Positions 24,654-38,164 are shown, numbered from the stretch's first letter. The stretch is 64,000 bases of DNA from Jacaranda mimosifolia (GCA_018894105.1 CM032129.1:32629468-32693467), one strand, 5' to 3'. The notes: generated from the sequence alone by a model not told the origin. Translations and numbers: made by a program.

Positions 24654-25010
24654 GGGAACGTTTTGTTATATTTCCCCAAAACACCAAGACAATATTGTTT
24701 TAGGGAAATATAACTAAATATATCCCCATTTTTCTCCAAAATACACATTTTTTAATATATACATGCATAATATATATATATACATCACATATATTTTATT
24801 ATTATTTTAACATTAAAAAAATCACTCAAATCCATTTTCACCTCAAAAATCCAACAAAAAAATATTGATTTACTTGCTACAGTCAAAAATATCTCCCCCA
24901 AGATATAAATATAAACAAATATACCAAAAAAAAACTTTCACATTATGCAATAATTAATTCTCCAAAAACACATAATAAAATCACACAAAAAAATATAACC
25001 AAACATTCCT
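24654..25010. mobile_element. MITE family B, copy 3
   Basis: A 357-bp copy with ends GGGAACGTTTTGTTATA and TATAACCAAACATTCCT, flanked by TTA on both sides (24651-24653 and 25011-25013). Confidence 0.78.
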
Positions 25011-25260
25011 TTACTTTATGCTGTACAATGGTGTCTACATTTATGTAGATATGTCCCTTCATAATTTTCTTAGGTAGGTTTGATGGCCCAATTTTCATTG
25101 ACTTCCCTCTCAATATTAATTCTAACATATTTTGAATCTAAAATATATTCACTTTGGATTATCTATATCATTTTATATTACATATTCTATTCTAATTGAT
25201 GAATATATATCGAAGTATATGTAATCTTCATTCAATTATTTTTTATAAATAAAATATTTA

Positions 25261-25575
25261 TGGAGTGTTTGGTTACGTTTCCTCAAAGCGATATTATTTT
25301 GTGAAAATATAATCAAATATATCATTATTTTTCCTCCAAAACATGCATTTTTCAATATATACATATATATATATATTATATTTTATTATTATTTTAATAT
25401 TAAAAAATCACTTAATTTCTTTTCACCAAAAAAAGTAACAAAAAAAGATTGATTTGACTGCTACAGTAAAAAAATCTCCCAAAAAATATACCAAAAAACA
25501 ACTTTCACATTTTTCAATAATTCATTCTCTCAAAATACATAATAAATCATACAAATAAAATAACGAAACATGCCC
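25261..25575. mobile_element. MITE family B, copy 4
   Basis: A 315-bp copy, same orientation as copy 3 and only 250 bp from it. Ends TGGAGTGTTTGGTTACG and ATAACGAAACATGCCC, flanked by TTA on both sides. Confidence 0.78.
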
Positions 25576-26063
25576 TTAATAACTTAACATATATTCAAAA
25601 TTTGAAATAAAAAATGCTAACATAAAAATTGAAATATATTGAACAACTCGGTAGTTGATTCCATCGTACATTTGATATTTGTATCCTGACAGTCAAACGG
25701 CGGCAAATAAGTCGTTAGTTGTCAGTCAATTAATATTCTCTGCTGTTGAGCACATCGTACGAAGCGTGGTACTCGTGCTTTCGCTATCACGCTTTCTTCA
25801 TAAAGCAAAGTACAGCGCCCAATTTCCGTCACGATATCCCCTTATCTTGATGCTTATGTAACTGTACATGCAATGCAAGCCCGAATACTCGCATCAATGG
25901 AAATCGCATATGTCCTTTCATTTCCCCTTTTGAGACTGCAACTCTTTCGAGCAGCATTTAATTTCATCTATGGTGGTCCATATGTTTTTAATTCCATGTC
26001 TCTTCATTTCCTTCACATTATTCCTTGAGTTTCTATCTACCTTTCTATTATTATCAGAAAAAT

Positions 26064-26450
26064 ATGGAGGGTTTATCATTGGCGTGTGGCGGCGGCGGGG
26101 GGGAACCGGCGAACATGGTGGAGGCCGCCGCCATGTATGAGAAAGTGAGCGTTTTGGTCTCCGGCAACGCGGTGGTGGTGTTTACTATCAGCGGCTGCTG
26201 CATGTGCCATGTAGTGAAGCAGCTTCTCCTTGGGTTGGGCGTTGGCCCGACGGTGGTGGAGCTCGACCGCGACGCTTCCAGCGGCGATATACATGCCTTA
26301 CTTTTCCGGCTTTGCGGGCAGAGGCGGCCGGTAGTGCCGGCGGTGTTTGTCGGCGGCAGGTTCTTGGGCGGAATCGAGACTGTCATGGCTTGCCATATTA
26401 ACGGCACTCTTGTGCCTCTCCTCAAGAACGTCGGAGCTCTCTGGCTTTGA
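26064..26450 (+). CDS. GRXC/ROXY-like: CC-type glutaredoxin (ROXY family)
   Basis: A 128-aa plant-specific class III glutaredoxin. The thioredoxin-fold strand VVVFTIS leads to active site CCMC (residues 45-48). The cis-proline segment VPAVFVGG (about 91-98) and the glutathione-contact GGIET (102-106) follow. It ends in ALWL, the C-terminal motif that in ROXY proteins is needed to bind TGA bZIP factors. The N-terminus has a Gly run and an Ala-rich helix and no targeting signal, fitting nucleus and cytosol. Family role: redox-linked control of TGA factors in flower and anther development and stress. I chose the ATG at 26064; an in-frame ATG 13 codons upstream adds a peptide unlike the family. 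It is a single exon with strongly GC-biased codons. Confidence 0.93.
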   Translation: MEGLSLACGGGGGEPANMVEAAAMYEKVSVLVSGNAVVVFTISGCCMCHVVKQLLLGLGVGPTVVELDRDASSGDIHALLFRLCGQRRPVVPAVFVGGRFLGGIETVMACHINGTLVPLLKNVGALWL

Positions 26451-26807
26451 TCTCCATAGTAATGCAGTGTTATATATTCACTATATAACTTCATTTTATG
26501 TGTCTTCGTGGTGGTTCTTACTCTGATAGAGTATACTCTTTTCTTCGTTTTCATGGTGTTAATCTTCATTTAATCCTCTCAAATTGCGTGTTATGTGTAA
26601 AAATTAGTTATGACAGATGGATTATATATATGTTGTTGTCAGTTTGTGTTTCATAGTCCTTTTGTTTGCTTTATGTGGATGATATGCATGTTTAGGTTAT
26701 GATGTCGGAAGCTCAAAGAAGGTTAAGGACTGAGAGGCTCGAGATAGTAGGTAAGATTCGAATTAAATCTTCTATTTCAGTCCCTATTTCATCTTCTATA
26801 TGAATTA

Positions 26808-27090
<283 letters not shown>

Positions 27091-28250
27091 ACATATATTA
27101 AATATTCTTTTTATAAAAATAATTGATTGACTATCAAGTACACTTAACATATATATATATATATATATATGATATTGAAATAAAAGATGAAATACGAAAT
27201 GAAATAGATGATTCAAAGTGGACAAAAAGGGAAGCAAACTTCATCAATAAGAATGCAGTAATGCAAGTTGATGTTGGTGGTGGTGGCTGTCTCGTGATAG
27301 CATTCATGATATAGCAAAGTTTACTCTATGGAATATAATAGGGTTCCATAACTTAATTCCATAAAGTATATGCGATAATATGTTATTAATCATATTCAAT
27401 TTAAGATCGTCTAAAGATCACCAGAATCTATTTATTTTTAATTTTCATCAGGTCGAATAGCTAGAGGTCAATTCTATTATAGAGGCATAGGATGGATAGG
27501 ATTGAATCTGAAATAAGGTAAAAGGTTAGAATCGTTGGGAGTCGTCCTAGCAGAAGTTATCCAATATTTAAGATAATATAAATCATAGGGTTATGATAAA
27601 ATAGAAAAAATTATAGTAGTGTTATAATAATAGTATTAATATCTTACCATCATGAGGTTGAGGGTATTCATATGATATGTTGCGGTGGATTTTTACGAAT
27701 CGTTTTATATGAAGGGCTAAAATACTACCACGTGTTCTCATTTGAGGGGGAAAAAAAGCTTGAATTCTTGAAATGTGTGAACATTTTTTATATTTCCAAG
27801 GCTTTTTTCCTTTTTTTCTTCTTCTTCTTCTTGTGGTCATGGGATTGAATCCCACTATGACATTCGCAAGCTTAATCAATGCCCTTAAGCAACAGATATT
27901 AAATTCTTCTGTGGCATATTCCTAACTGCAGTTAGAGGAAGATATTGAATACATAGATGTCAGAAGGTGAGATTCGGCAGTTTGTACCGCTCTAATTTTA
28001 CAGAACTTTCCCAATGGATCGATGATTAGTATAGTTGCAATGCATATAGTTTGTAATTTGGTATCATCGTATCCCTCCTAATTGAAGATTCGAGAAAAAG
28101 CATATAATCGTCATTTTTTATCAGAAATATCAAAGACGATGACCTACTGAATTTCGAAATATAAAATTTTTATATTATTAAAATATTATTCGGCCAACAC
28201 ATATTGATAAAATTATAAAAAACTATTTTCTATTTCAACTGTAAGATTAA
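27091..28250. other. Intergenic DNA, origin unclear
   Basis: Holds a (TA)n near 27151-27170 and mixed-composition DNA less AT-rich than its surroundings. Some of it (about 27430-27560) could be further plastid-derived DNA, but I recognise no gene in it. Confidence 0.4.
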
Positions 28251-28668
28251 GAGGATGTTTGGCTAAACTTATTTAAAACATCTTATAAGTTTCTACATCT
28301 TATAAGATGTTTTTGGAGTTTATAAGATGCTATATTTGGATAAAATAAGATCTTGAAGCTTATAAAATGTTAATAATGACAATTTTGTAATTAAAATAGT
28401 TAAAATGAAGGAGTTTGTTAAGATCTTAAAAATAAGTTTTGGTCTCCTTACTTTTTTAAAAAGAGCTTATAAACTTCTAACATCTTGCGTAGCCGTCATT
28501 AGGTCGGCTGGGCTGCCTGCGAGAATCACCCGCGGAAGTGCCCTTGACTCTTATTTTATGATCTTATAAACTCTTTTTAAAAAAATTTATCAAACACTTT
28601 TTATCAACAAGCTCTGAAATATCTTATAAGATATTTTAAAGAGATTATAAGCTCACCCAAACACCCTC
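28251..28668. mobile_element. MITE family A, copy 4, interrupted
   Basis: Ends GAGGATGTTTGG and CCAAACACCCTC with TAA on both sides. The copy is longer than its relatives because a GC-rich 66-bp segment (28487-28552) sits inside it. Either side of the insert the family A sequence continues in register. Confidence 0.82.
28487..28552. other. GC-rich 66-bp insert within a MITE
   Basis: The consensus word ACATCTTATTTTAT is split after TCTT. About 62 bp of roughly 63% GC sequence (GCGTAGCCGTCATTAGG...CCCTTGAC) follows, then TCTT again before ATTTTATG. A 4-bp TCTT duplication flanks the insert. The source is unknown. It could be organellar filler DNA captured at a break. Confidence 0.6.
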
Positions 28669-28669
28669 T

Positions 28670-29550
28670 AAGTATATATATCACGCATCATATTATTTAG
28701 TTCAAAAATTACATACGATTTGAAAAGTCCCGCACAACTTGCATATAATAAGGCAGAATTATATGTCCTAGAGTTATTGAAGAATAATTAAATAGCAAGT
28801 CGAAATGTATCACCTTGATTAATAAATTGTAAAGTTATTTAATTACACACGTGCACTGGAAATTCATTGAGATAGATATGTTTGATGACAATATTGTTGG
28901 TTAATTAACGACTCATACATATATATATACTAGCAGTTGTTGCACGCAATTTTTGCGCACAGAAAACTACTTTTTGAATCATTTAAAATTAATACATAAA
29001 ATAATTTAAATTATGAATAAAGTTAAGATTATGTTGAATGTTTGATATGATAAGAAAAATAATGGAAGATGAAATTTTGACGATACAAATTTGTGGGTTT
29101 GTGGATTTTGTGAATAGTATAATTGTGACATTATTAAACCATCACTTCTAAAGGGCAACTTAAAGGAGAAATTTGGAACATTAATAAATTTGATATCCAA
29201 ATCACCTTTTTATATTGAATTCTCTATATTATCCTTCAAATTGCATTACCCATTTTAGTTGCTGTAATAATTGAAAGGTAAATTATGTGAAAAACCACAA
29301 ATAACTTCTACTTTATACAAAAAACAGCGTTTTTTTTATTATAATAATATAGATATATAAATTGAAGAGTTGAATTTATATATACATGCTTTATATGAAA
29401 ATTCTATTCATAATGTTACAAATATAAAAATATTGTTCATTTGAATTATTTTTCTTATATAAGCGTAGAAGTCGTTTGTAGTCTTGTACCTTAGTCGCAT
29501 TATCGCCAAATTGGCACTCATGCGACTTTGGTTAAGAATCTCCGCAACTC
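28670..29550. other. AT-rich intergenic DNA
   Basis: I see no gene. AT-rich with a few ATATAT runs. The minus frame at 29006-29200 has no supporting feature. Confidence 0.5.
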
Positions 29551-29559
29551 ATCTCTAGT

Positions 29560-30216
29560 TAGGGGTGGGCATCAGGTTCGGGTACCCCCATACCCGACTC
29601 GTATCGATCCGGTATTTTTCATTCGGGTCAGATATTTTTAATCCCCCAACCCGATCGAGTATTTATGGGAGTACCCAAAATTTTGGGGGTCGGGTATCGG
29701 GTATTGGGGTGGGGTACCCGATACCCGATCGGGTACCCCAATTCTATTAATAAAAAAAAATTATATTATTAGAATTATATATTTAATTGAAGTGCCAATA
29801 TATGATGTATATCATATATTATACATTAATGTTTATATTTAAGTTTTAAAATTATATTGAGTACACCCATTTTATTTTTAAAAAATTAATTATAGTATTA
29901 AATATTATATATTTAATTGAAGTGTTAACATATGATGTATATCATATATTAGATATTAATGTTTATATTTAAATTTTAAAATTATATATTAAGTGGGATT
30001 TAGAACTTGTGAATAATAAATTGTAGTATTATTAATTGATTCACAATAAAAATAAATAATAAATTAATAAAATTTTAATTTTAATTTATTAAAAATATAA
30101 AAAAAATTAATGAGAGTTTTGCATCGGGTACCCCATAAAATGGGGGTCGGGACTCGGGTATCAAAAAATGATACCCGAGCCCTCTGCGGGTGCCCCCCGA
30201 CTCCCGCCCGCCCCTA
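29560..30216. mobile_element. hAT-type non-autonomous element, perfect 8-bp TSD
   Basis: The ends TAGGGGTGGGC and GCCCGCCCCTA are complementary at nearly every base. TCTCTAGT occurs immediately outside both ends (29552-29559 and 30217-30224). The subterminal GGGTACCCGATACCCGA clusters are inverted at the two ends. The AT-rich middle has no coding capacity. It ends about 240 bp before the ERO1 ATG. Confidence 0.88.
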
Positions 30217-30459
30217 TCTCTAGTAGGTTCCAGCGTCCGTTGTTTTTGAACTTAAAACCCGAAAAGCTTAAATACCAGCAACAACCGCCCGCAATTTTTC
30301 GCATTTCCGCCAATTTTTATTTTTGTTTTCGCACCAATCCACGGAGTTGAGCTCGGCCTACAGCACGCACAGCATAGTCAATCAAAGTCACCGCAAGATC
30401 AGTTCCGATTCAGATTTCGTCATTATTTGTGAAATTTTTCGGAGATTTGTCGCCCTGAG

Positions 30460-33400
30460 ATGGTGAAATCAGGAAAAGAGAAGAAAAGGCGCGGAAATCA
30501 ATGGACCTGGATTGTAATCGGCGCCGCCATTGTTCTTCTCCTCGCAATTATATTCGTTCCGAGGAATTTGGCTGTCACCTCTCTTATTCATCGCATCAAA
30601 AGCTGTTACTGTTCTCAGGTATATCTGTCATTTCTGAATTCTCGTCGTAGTTACAGAGTTAGGCTCTCTATTTCACTGTGCAATTCTAGTTAGCTTATCA
30701 CTGTTTTTCTCCCCTTTCGTGAGAAAATTTGAGTAGGATGTAGGAATTGCTATAATTTCTTGTCGATGAAATGATTGATTTTATGGTTTTATGTATTTTT
30801 TTTTTATTTTAACTGCAGGAAAAGTTTTGTGTCGTGCAGGTTTGTCTGTTTCTAAATCGACAATCGTATTTGGTCACTTATGTTTCCCTTTTCTCTTTTA
30901 TTTTTACTCCAAAATAATCGAATTAAATTGTACTTTATGTCTCTAGGGCATAACCAAATGATTGATTCTTCGGTTTAATGAAACGATTTGTTTGTTTTTC
31001 ATGAAGTTTGAGTTGGAAATATTTTAGATATGTACCTGATTTATTCTTTTACAATGATATTTGGACAGATATTGGAGTTAATTTCTTCGACCTTATGAAA
31101 TTATTGTTTAATTTCATGAAGTTTGAGTTGGAATGTATTTACCTGATTGATCTTTTGCAATGATATTTTAATATACATCGAAGTTGAGTAGTAAATTGAA
31201 ATTCTTGGATTTCAATTTTGTATTTAATACTTTCTTCGCAACGTTCTGGTGCATGGAAATGTACCTATATATGCAGGAAGGGCTTACATACCATGGTATG
31301 GTGGAGGACTGTTGTTGTGAGTATGAGACTGTGGATCGCATCAATGTGGAGGTGTTGCACCCATTGCTCCAACAGATTGTGAAATATCCTTTTTTCCGGT
31401 ACTTTAAGGTGTGAAAATTTTAGAAAATTTTCCTTTTCTCATCTAATTGCATATAATTATGTAGTTGTATGCAGTTTTGATTACCTATTTATTTAAAATG
31501 GCAATGAATAATTCTCTTATAATACTTTTTAAATTCTCTTTTAATGTGATAATAGTGTCGACTATGGATATTTTTTTTATTTTGCACAAGTGATATGCAT
31601 CCATCTATTTGCATTTATAATATGTAGAAGTTATAGGCATAGTACTTAGTAGATGCGTTACTGGTTAAGCATGGATGATGAAGCATCTGTTCTGGCTGTT
31701 TAAATGTTTGGCTTGGACTTCTTTCCACATGCTTTCCTTTCTTCTTGGAATCTTGCTGTTCCACTATACAGTTGCTACGTGCATTTCTAATTTTTGATCA
31801 CCTGATTATTCCTCTACTTCTCTTTATGGAACCTCTACTGCTGTCTTGTGCAAATGATCAAGTAATAAAATTGTGCTGTTATTTTCACCCATATGCTCCT
31901 ATGATTTTCCATTAGCTGGTGAAGATATTTAAGAAAATAAAATCTATTGATTAGAATATTTTTACTCATCAGATATCTCCATGATTTACTTTTCTGGCAA
32001 ATTAACCCCTAGACTTCATAATTAATTCTCTTTTCTGTGCTTTTGACTTCTCAGCCCTCCAAACCCAGCTGATCTCTTTCTTGGTTTTTTCTGATTTCCC
32101 ACTTGTAGCTAGATCAATTCGGAATACGATAAAGATGTGCTTGTGCAGTGCTCTGTATTGACTTGGTCAATCACCTAACTTCGATCATGATTATTATTTG
32201 AAATAAGCTTGTCTTTGACGGTTCTTGTTTGAAGAATAGACCATTTTATTGATAATCATTATGCATGATGATGCCATACTTGTCGCTATTCATAATGCTG
32301 CTGCTATCACCGTAGATCTCTTTTTCCAACACTTGAGGAAAGGAATATGAAGTCCTTTGAGTATCATATTTTGACTTCATCATCCTAATTTTAGGCACAC
32401 ATAATTTTATGTTGCACGTCCTCTGCATGAGGTTGACAGTCCTATTGTCCTACTGGTGCCTGATAAGTATTTATTGCAATAGGTCAAGTTGTGGTGTGAT
32501 TGCCCTTTCTGGCCTGATGACGGTATGTGCCATCTGAGGGACTGCAGTGTCTGTGAATGCCCGGAGAATGAGTTTCCTGAAGCATTTAGGAAGCCTTCTG
32601 GTGGTGGCCTCTCATCAGATAATTTAGTTTGTCAAGAGGGAAAGCCAGAGGCTGCTGTTGATCGTACAATAGATGCTAAAGCTTTCAAAGGCTGGATGGA
32701 AGTAGATAATCCCTGGACAAATGATGATGAGACAGATAATGGTGCATATTAATTTAATCTGTTCCATACTTGGTGTCATACAGTCTTTCCTTCTGCAATT
32801 AACTCAATTTGAAGCCACTCATTTCCCGGACCTACCAAAAGTGGCCTCTTGCTGCAATTTGTGATTATTCTTTCCGCTAATTTATTCCTCTTATCTGCTT
32901 GCCCATGTGTCGTAGTTGGGTAGTTTGTCTGGACCAAATTTGTTCTTCTTCCTCACTGGGTTAGATTTTAATGCTCAAATCCTAATTATACACCATTGAA
33001 CAAATGTATTATTTGCAGCTGAAATGACATATGTAAATCTACAATTGAATCCCGAACGCTATACTGGCTACACTGGCCCATCTGCAAGAAGAATATGGGA
33101 TGCTGTTTACTTGGAGAATTGCCACAAATGTAAGTCAATTTTCTTTATTTTAGGATGTTAGAGTTGATTTTTAAAGGCTAGTATGAGGAAGGAGGTGCCT
33201 TCATCAATTGATAAAGTTGTATGTGGCTTCTTTTTTCTTTTTCTTTTTTTTTTTAATTTCCTTTTTCAATATTTTCGTTATATTTCAGACCTTTGATTTT
33301 TGACATGTTCTGTAGATCCATCTGGAGAGTGCCAAGAGAAAAGAATATTGTACAAGTTGATATCTGGTCTTCATTCCTCCATCTCAATTCACATTGCTGC

Positions 33401-34875
33401 TGATTACCTGCTTGATGAAAAAACAAACACAGTACAGTCGATTTCTTATACTCTTTTTGCTAGTATCTTGCATTATATGATGCTTGTGGAAATATTTGCT
33501 GGTGTTAACATATATGTCCGGTTCATAGTGATCCATTGTTTGATTTTCTCATTTAGATTCTTAGTTTGATTTTTGACTTTTCAATATATACTCGAATTTC
33601 ATATACATTTGTTACTTTGAATAGATTGTTATATGCATTAATCACATGAGATATTTTGATACCTAAATTGGCTTCTAAAAGTCTCCCAGTCAGTCCTGTT
33701 TGTGGGTTGATTGTTTGATTAAAGAGAGCAACTGCTCTTGTGCATCTGGCTGCAGTTCAATTTTACCGTAAGTAACAAATTTCCTTTTCTTCCTGTTGCA
33801 GTGGGGCCAAAATCTATCACTAATGTATGATCGGGTCTTGAGATATCCGGATCGTGTCAGAAACTTATACTTCACTTTTCTTTTTGTCCTTCGGTCAGTG
33901 ACAAAAGTGAGTGGGTTTAACTCCCAGCAGTTGGCTGTTTTGATTATCTTTCACTTATACATATGCCTTTGTTGGTTACTTTCTAGGCTGCGGAATACTT
34001 GGAGCAGGCTGACTATGATACTGGTAATTCTTTGGAGGACCTGAATACACAGCTTTTGATGAAAAAGTTGCTTTATGATGACAAACTACGATCTGCATGC
34101 CCAAAACCATTTGATGAAGCTAAATTGTGGCAAGGCCAAAGTGGACCAGAACTGATGAAGCAGACACAGAAACAGTTTAGAAATATAAGGTTTTGTCTTT
34201 GTCCTTTTGTCAAATAGCTAACTCTTCTACCACTGTTGTCTCTTTGTTAGTTTATGCTATTCTACTTGACAATTTCAAAATCGATTCTTTTTAACATTGC
34301 ATTTTTTCTAGTAAACTAAAGGAGTGTGGAAAAAACAAGTGTTGCACAGTTATGTGGTTTTCTTAGGGAAAACTTGCTATTTACTTTGAGGGGGTAAAAA
34401 TAGCGATATGTGGAACTTCCTCCACTTAGTTGTACACTACCTTTTCCAGCAATGACTTGTCCTTCGGCTTCCTTATTGAAATTGCAGTGCATTAATGGAC
34501 TGTGTGGGATGTGAGAAGTGTCGTCTGTGGGGAAAGCTTCAGGTTCTGGGTCTTGGGACTGCTTTAAAAATTTTATTCTCTGTGAATGGCCAGGAACCAT
34601 CAGCTGAGCATGTAAGTTCTTAAACGCCTACTTTTTATCCTCAGGGAGTACTATTTTATATTACTTCCAATAACTCATCTTTATTGTTTGTGACTGACCA
34701 ACATAATGGTTTTCAGCTGCAGCTGCAAAGAAATGAAGTAATTGCTTTGATAAATCTGCTCAACCGGCTCTCAGAATCTGTCAAACTCATCCATGAGATG
34801 GGGCCTTCAGTTGAAAGAATCTTCGGAAAAATCATTGGTGGACCGGATGATCAAATCAGCCATCAGATTTCATAG
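30460..34875 (+). CDS. ERO1: Endoplasmic reticulum oxidoreductin-1 (ERO1)
   Basis: An FAD thiol oxidase that reoxidises protein disulfide isomerase in the ER lumen using oxygen. Ten exons: 30460-30618, 30819-30839, 31277-31408, 32483-32741, 33019-33129, 33316-33431, 33802-33906, 33987-34189, 34488-34611, 34717-34875. All introns are GT-AG and all phases join, giving 462 aa. Residues 15-33 form a membrane anchor ([17 protein letters not shown]) after a basic N-terminus. Then come the shuttle and regulatory cysteines (EDCCCEYE at 70-77; [12 protein letters not shown] at 109-120; CSVCEC at 125-130). FAD-contact segments [14 protein letters not shown] and SIHIAADYL follow. The active-site C-x-x-C-x-x-C is at 374-380. 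It has no HDEL-type tail, as usual for plant ERO1. Exon 2 is only 21 nt. A short terminal region compared with relatives is possible. Confidence 0.95.
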
Positions 34876-35406
34876 GTTTTTAGACCTTGAAAGTGGAAGT
34901 GTCTTGTTTGAAGTAGCTTGAATATAGGGAAGTCGATTTTTACTGTCGTTTGCTGTAAATTGGTGTAGGATTTTTCACATACTTTGCCAATACAAATACC
35001 CAGCCAATTACAAAAACTCAAAAAAGAAAAGGGAAAAAAGATCCCCACAAAGGGGTATGAAAATGCTGTAACTCAGACAGAGTATCAATTGCTGCTTTAG
35101 GAGTACGGAAATTTAATCTGTAAGTTTGTATCGCATGGAAAGCTGAAGATCATCTAGTTTTGAACATGGAGATGCGCATTGTGATTACTGTTACAAACGA
35201 TGAGTTCTGTTCATTACATAAAAGGAAAAGTGCAACGTGAAATGCGGTTAATTCTTGTAGGATTCGAAAGTTACTTTTAATACATTTTGCCTGCAATGAG
35301 AAATGACCGCCTCTGCAAATGTAGAATGAGATTCGTATTGTAGGATAGTTCTCTATGGCAAGCAAAAGGCCCCTAGATGCCCACAAACGCAAAGGGCTTC
35401 ATTAGG

Positions 35407-36183
35407 AATGGCAGCAAAGTGGGCATGAGATGGGTTGGTAGGATTTGAAATTCCGCCCGCCTACTTTTATTTGATCCCCTCGCTCCGTTTTAAATTCCTA
35501 ACTCGCGGGCCGAACTTGTCAAACCCTCTTTTTTTTCATTAATATATATAATTTTACAACTCATATTTTTTTAAAATTGATTGAAATAAATATACACAAA
35601 AAATGTATATACATGTATAAAAAATTAGAATTCAATATACCATAAGTTTCTAATATTAATTTTTAAAATTTAGAATAAAATATTCATTTTAATTGATTTT
35701 AGTACATTTTTATAATGATTGAATGAGTACAAAATTATTATTTATTTGATGAAATATATATATATATATATACACACTATTATAATTATAATTTTTTATA
35801 TTTTATGTCGTATATTATATACATGTATAGAAAATTAGAATTTAATATACCATAAGTTTCTAATATTAATTTTTAAAATTTAAAATAAAATATCCATTTT
35901 AATTGATTTTAGTACATTTTTCAACATTTTTATAATGATTGAATGCGTACAAAATTATTATTTATTTGATGAAATATATATATATATACACCTATTATAA
36001 TTCTATTTTTTTATATTTTATGTACATATAGTATATATAATATATAAAATATGCGAGGTGGGTTTCCTTAAATCCATAACCCGCCCCGGACCCAACCAGA
36101 TTCATGAAATTAGGATTTTAAAATTCGTCTATTTGATTCCTGATCTGGGGTGGGGATCCGGTCTACTCGTACCCATTGCCATG
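35407..36183. mobile_element. Non-autonomous element with internal 211-bp duplication
   Basis: The ends AATGGCAGCAAAGTGGGCATGAG and CTCGTACCCATTGCCATG are roughly complementary, with GC-rich CCGCCC/CCCCGG subterminal blocks. The AT-rich interior is duplicated: the block around 35610 (ACATGTATA, AATTAGAATT) recurs about 211 bp later. No clean target duplication was found. It lies between ERO1 and ALIS. Confidence 0.6.
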
Positions 36184-36788
36184 TCTAGACTCTATCAGTT
36201 GATCTAATTCACTAGATTAAATTTAAAAGTTTTGAATTTAGTGAGAAAAAAATTATTCTTCCTCGCCTTGATAAAAATACATCGACAATTTCTTATTGTG
36301 ACCACATTTGATAAATTTTCCTTTGCTCGGAAGCACCAACGATCGTTATTCCAATTCTTGTAACTTCAAAAGCGCTATATTATTTTTCCGCTCCAGAGAA
36401 CTCGCATTAACGACTCCGCAGTTGACGAGAATACAACCCCGCTTTTTCCTGCGTAGAAATATTACCTCAGATGGACCTTATTTTCCTCCGATCGACCGAT
36501 CACTGTTTAATCTTCTTCTTCCCTGTTCCTAACTTCAACAGCTGCGATTACACTTTGATCTCCATCGGATATCTTAACAGCTATATCTTCTCATAACCCC
36601 AAGGTGTTCTTTTTGCCCTCCCTTTCTCAGTTAGATTTCTTGATCTTTTTGGTGAGTAATCCGACGGGATCCTTTCAACGACAGCAGGTTTCTCTGTCTT
36701 TGTGCAGGAACTTGAACTCAGTGAAGAATTCCAGTTTTTTTTCTCATGGTAAATGTGTGATATAGTAGCTACTGAGAATTTGGATTAA

Positions 36789-38112
36789 ATGGAAATGGAT
36801 GGAGGAAGTTCATCCTCGCTAACTAGGATTGAACCCGGTTCAGTGTCGCTCCGACAGGGCCGCTCCAAAAGCAAGTTTCCTTTTTTCAATCCTTTACCCT
36901 TTTCCATTTATATATTATATATATATGTGTGTATATGGAGGTATTTTTTATTTTTTCTTGGTCAGTATTCATATTTGATTTGGATTCCAATACACTGCGT
37001 GAATAAACATTGGAAAGAAAAATTAGGGCTTGGAACCATTTCTTTAGTTTTTTATCCAATAGAAGTTTGTAACTGGAGAATAATGATTCTTGGTTGAGAA
37101 TACCGTATAAAGCTGGTGGGAATCCAAATTAAAAGTTGGAAGTGGATAATACCCATTTGATTTTTGGTGATTCTTGTTGTTCTGCAGTCGTATACCAGTT
37201 TACTCAACAAAATCTCCCGGCTTGTAAACCTGTCCTGTCGCCTGCATGGGTAAGCAGAGGGTTGCAGTTGTTTGTTCATATACGTAGGAATCATGAATGA
37301 TGAAATAAATAGCTTAATCGTTTTAACTTTTTAAATTTTATTTCCCTTCGGTTGAATTTTGTTCTTGACAGGTGATTTCAATCTTTTTTGTGGTGGGCGT
37401 GGTCTTTATTCCAGTTGGGATTGTCTCTCTTCATGCTTCACAAAGTGTAAATACTTTTCTTCCCTTTAATGTGTTCAACTAGGAGTGGATTCGATTGGAT
37501 ATAAGCAAAGAATTTGATACTTAATGTTGGTGGACTTGCTGTTTTTAGGTTGTTGAAATTGTGTATAGATATGATGCTGAATGCGTGCCAGAACCATTCA
37601 GAAACAACAAGTTGGTGTATATCAAGGACAGTTCGATACCCAAAAATTGCACTAAATCCCTGAAGGTTGGTTTTTTCTGTTGCCTTCAGCTCTACATTCC
37701 TCGAATATAAATGAGATATTCATTTTCTAGTACCGATTTGATTCTGTTTGACATGAATGTGGCTTGTTTCTTTCAAAGAGTGTATTTGACTTTTTATATG
37801 CTTCATTATATTTGCAAGAGTACAATTAGAGCAAGATGGGTGCGGCATTTGATGGTGGAAGTTATCACCACATCACATTGATGATGCAATTTTTTTGGCT
37901 TACAGTTTTTGCTTAAAAAGGCATAGAAGTCCAATATAAAATTTGTTCCTTGTTTTTGGTTTAAGAAATTTCTGTTGCCATATGGGGTAGATAATTATCA
38001 GATTGGTGTCTCTAAATTCGACAAGTATCATTGCCTAACTTTTGTGGCTTTGATATAGAAAACATAGTGTCTTTTCATTTCTTTCCCCCGTTTTATTTGA
38101 AAGTAAAGCGTG

Positions 38113-38164
<52 letters not shown>

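Noticed and set aside
26054..26569. 171-codon frame opposite the glutaredoxin gene
   Set aside because: Antisense shadow of a GC-biased coding sequence; the plus strand carries the CCMC and ALWL motifs.
28487..28552. tRNA gene in the GC-rich insert
   Set aside because: Too short, no cloverleaf stems or TTC-arm consensus could be drawn.
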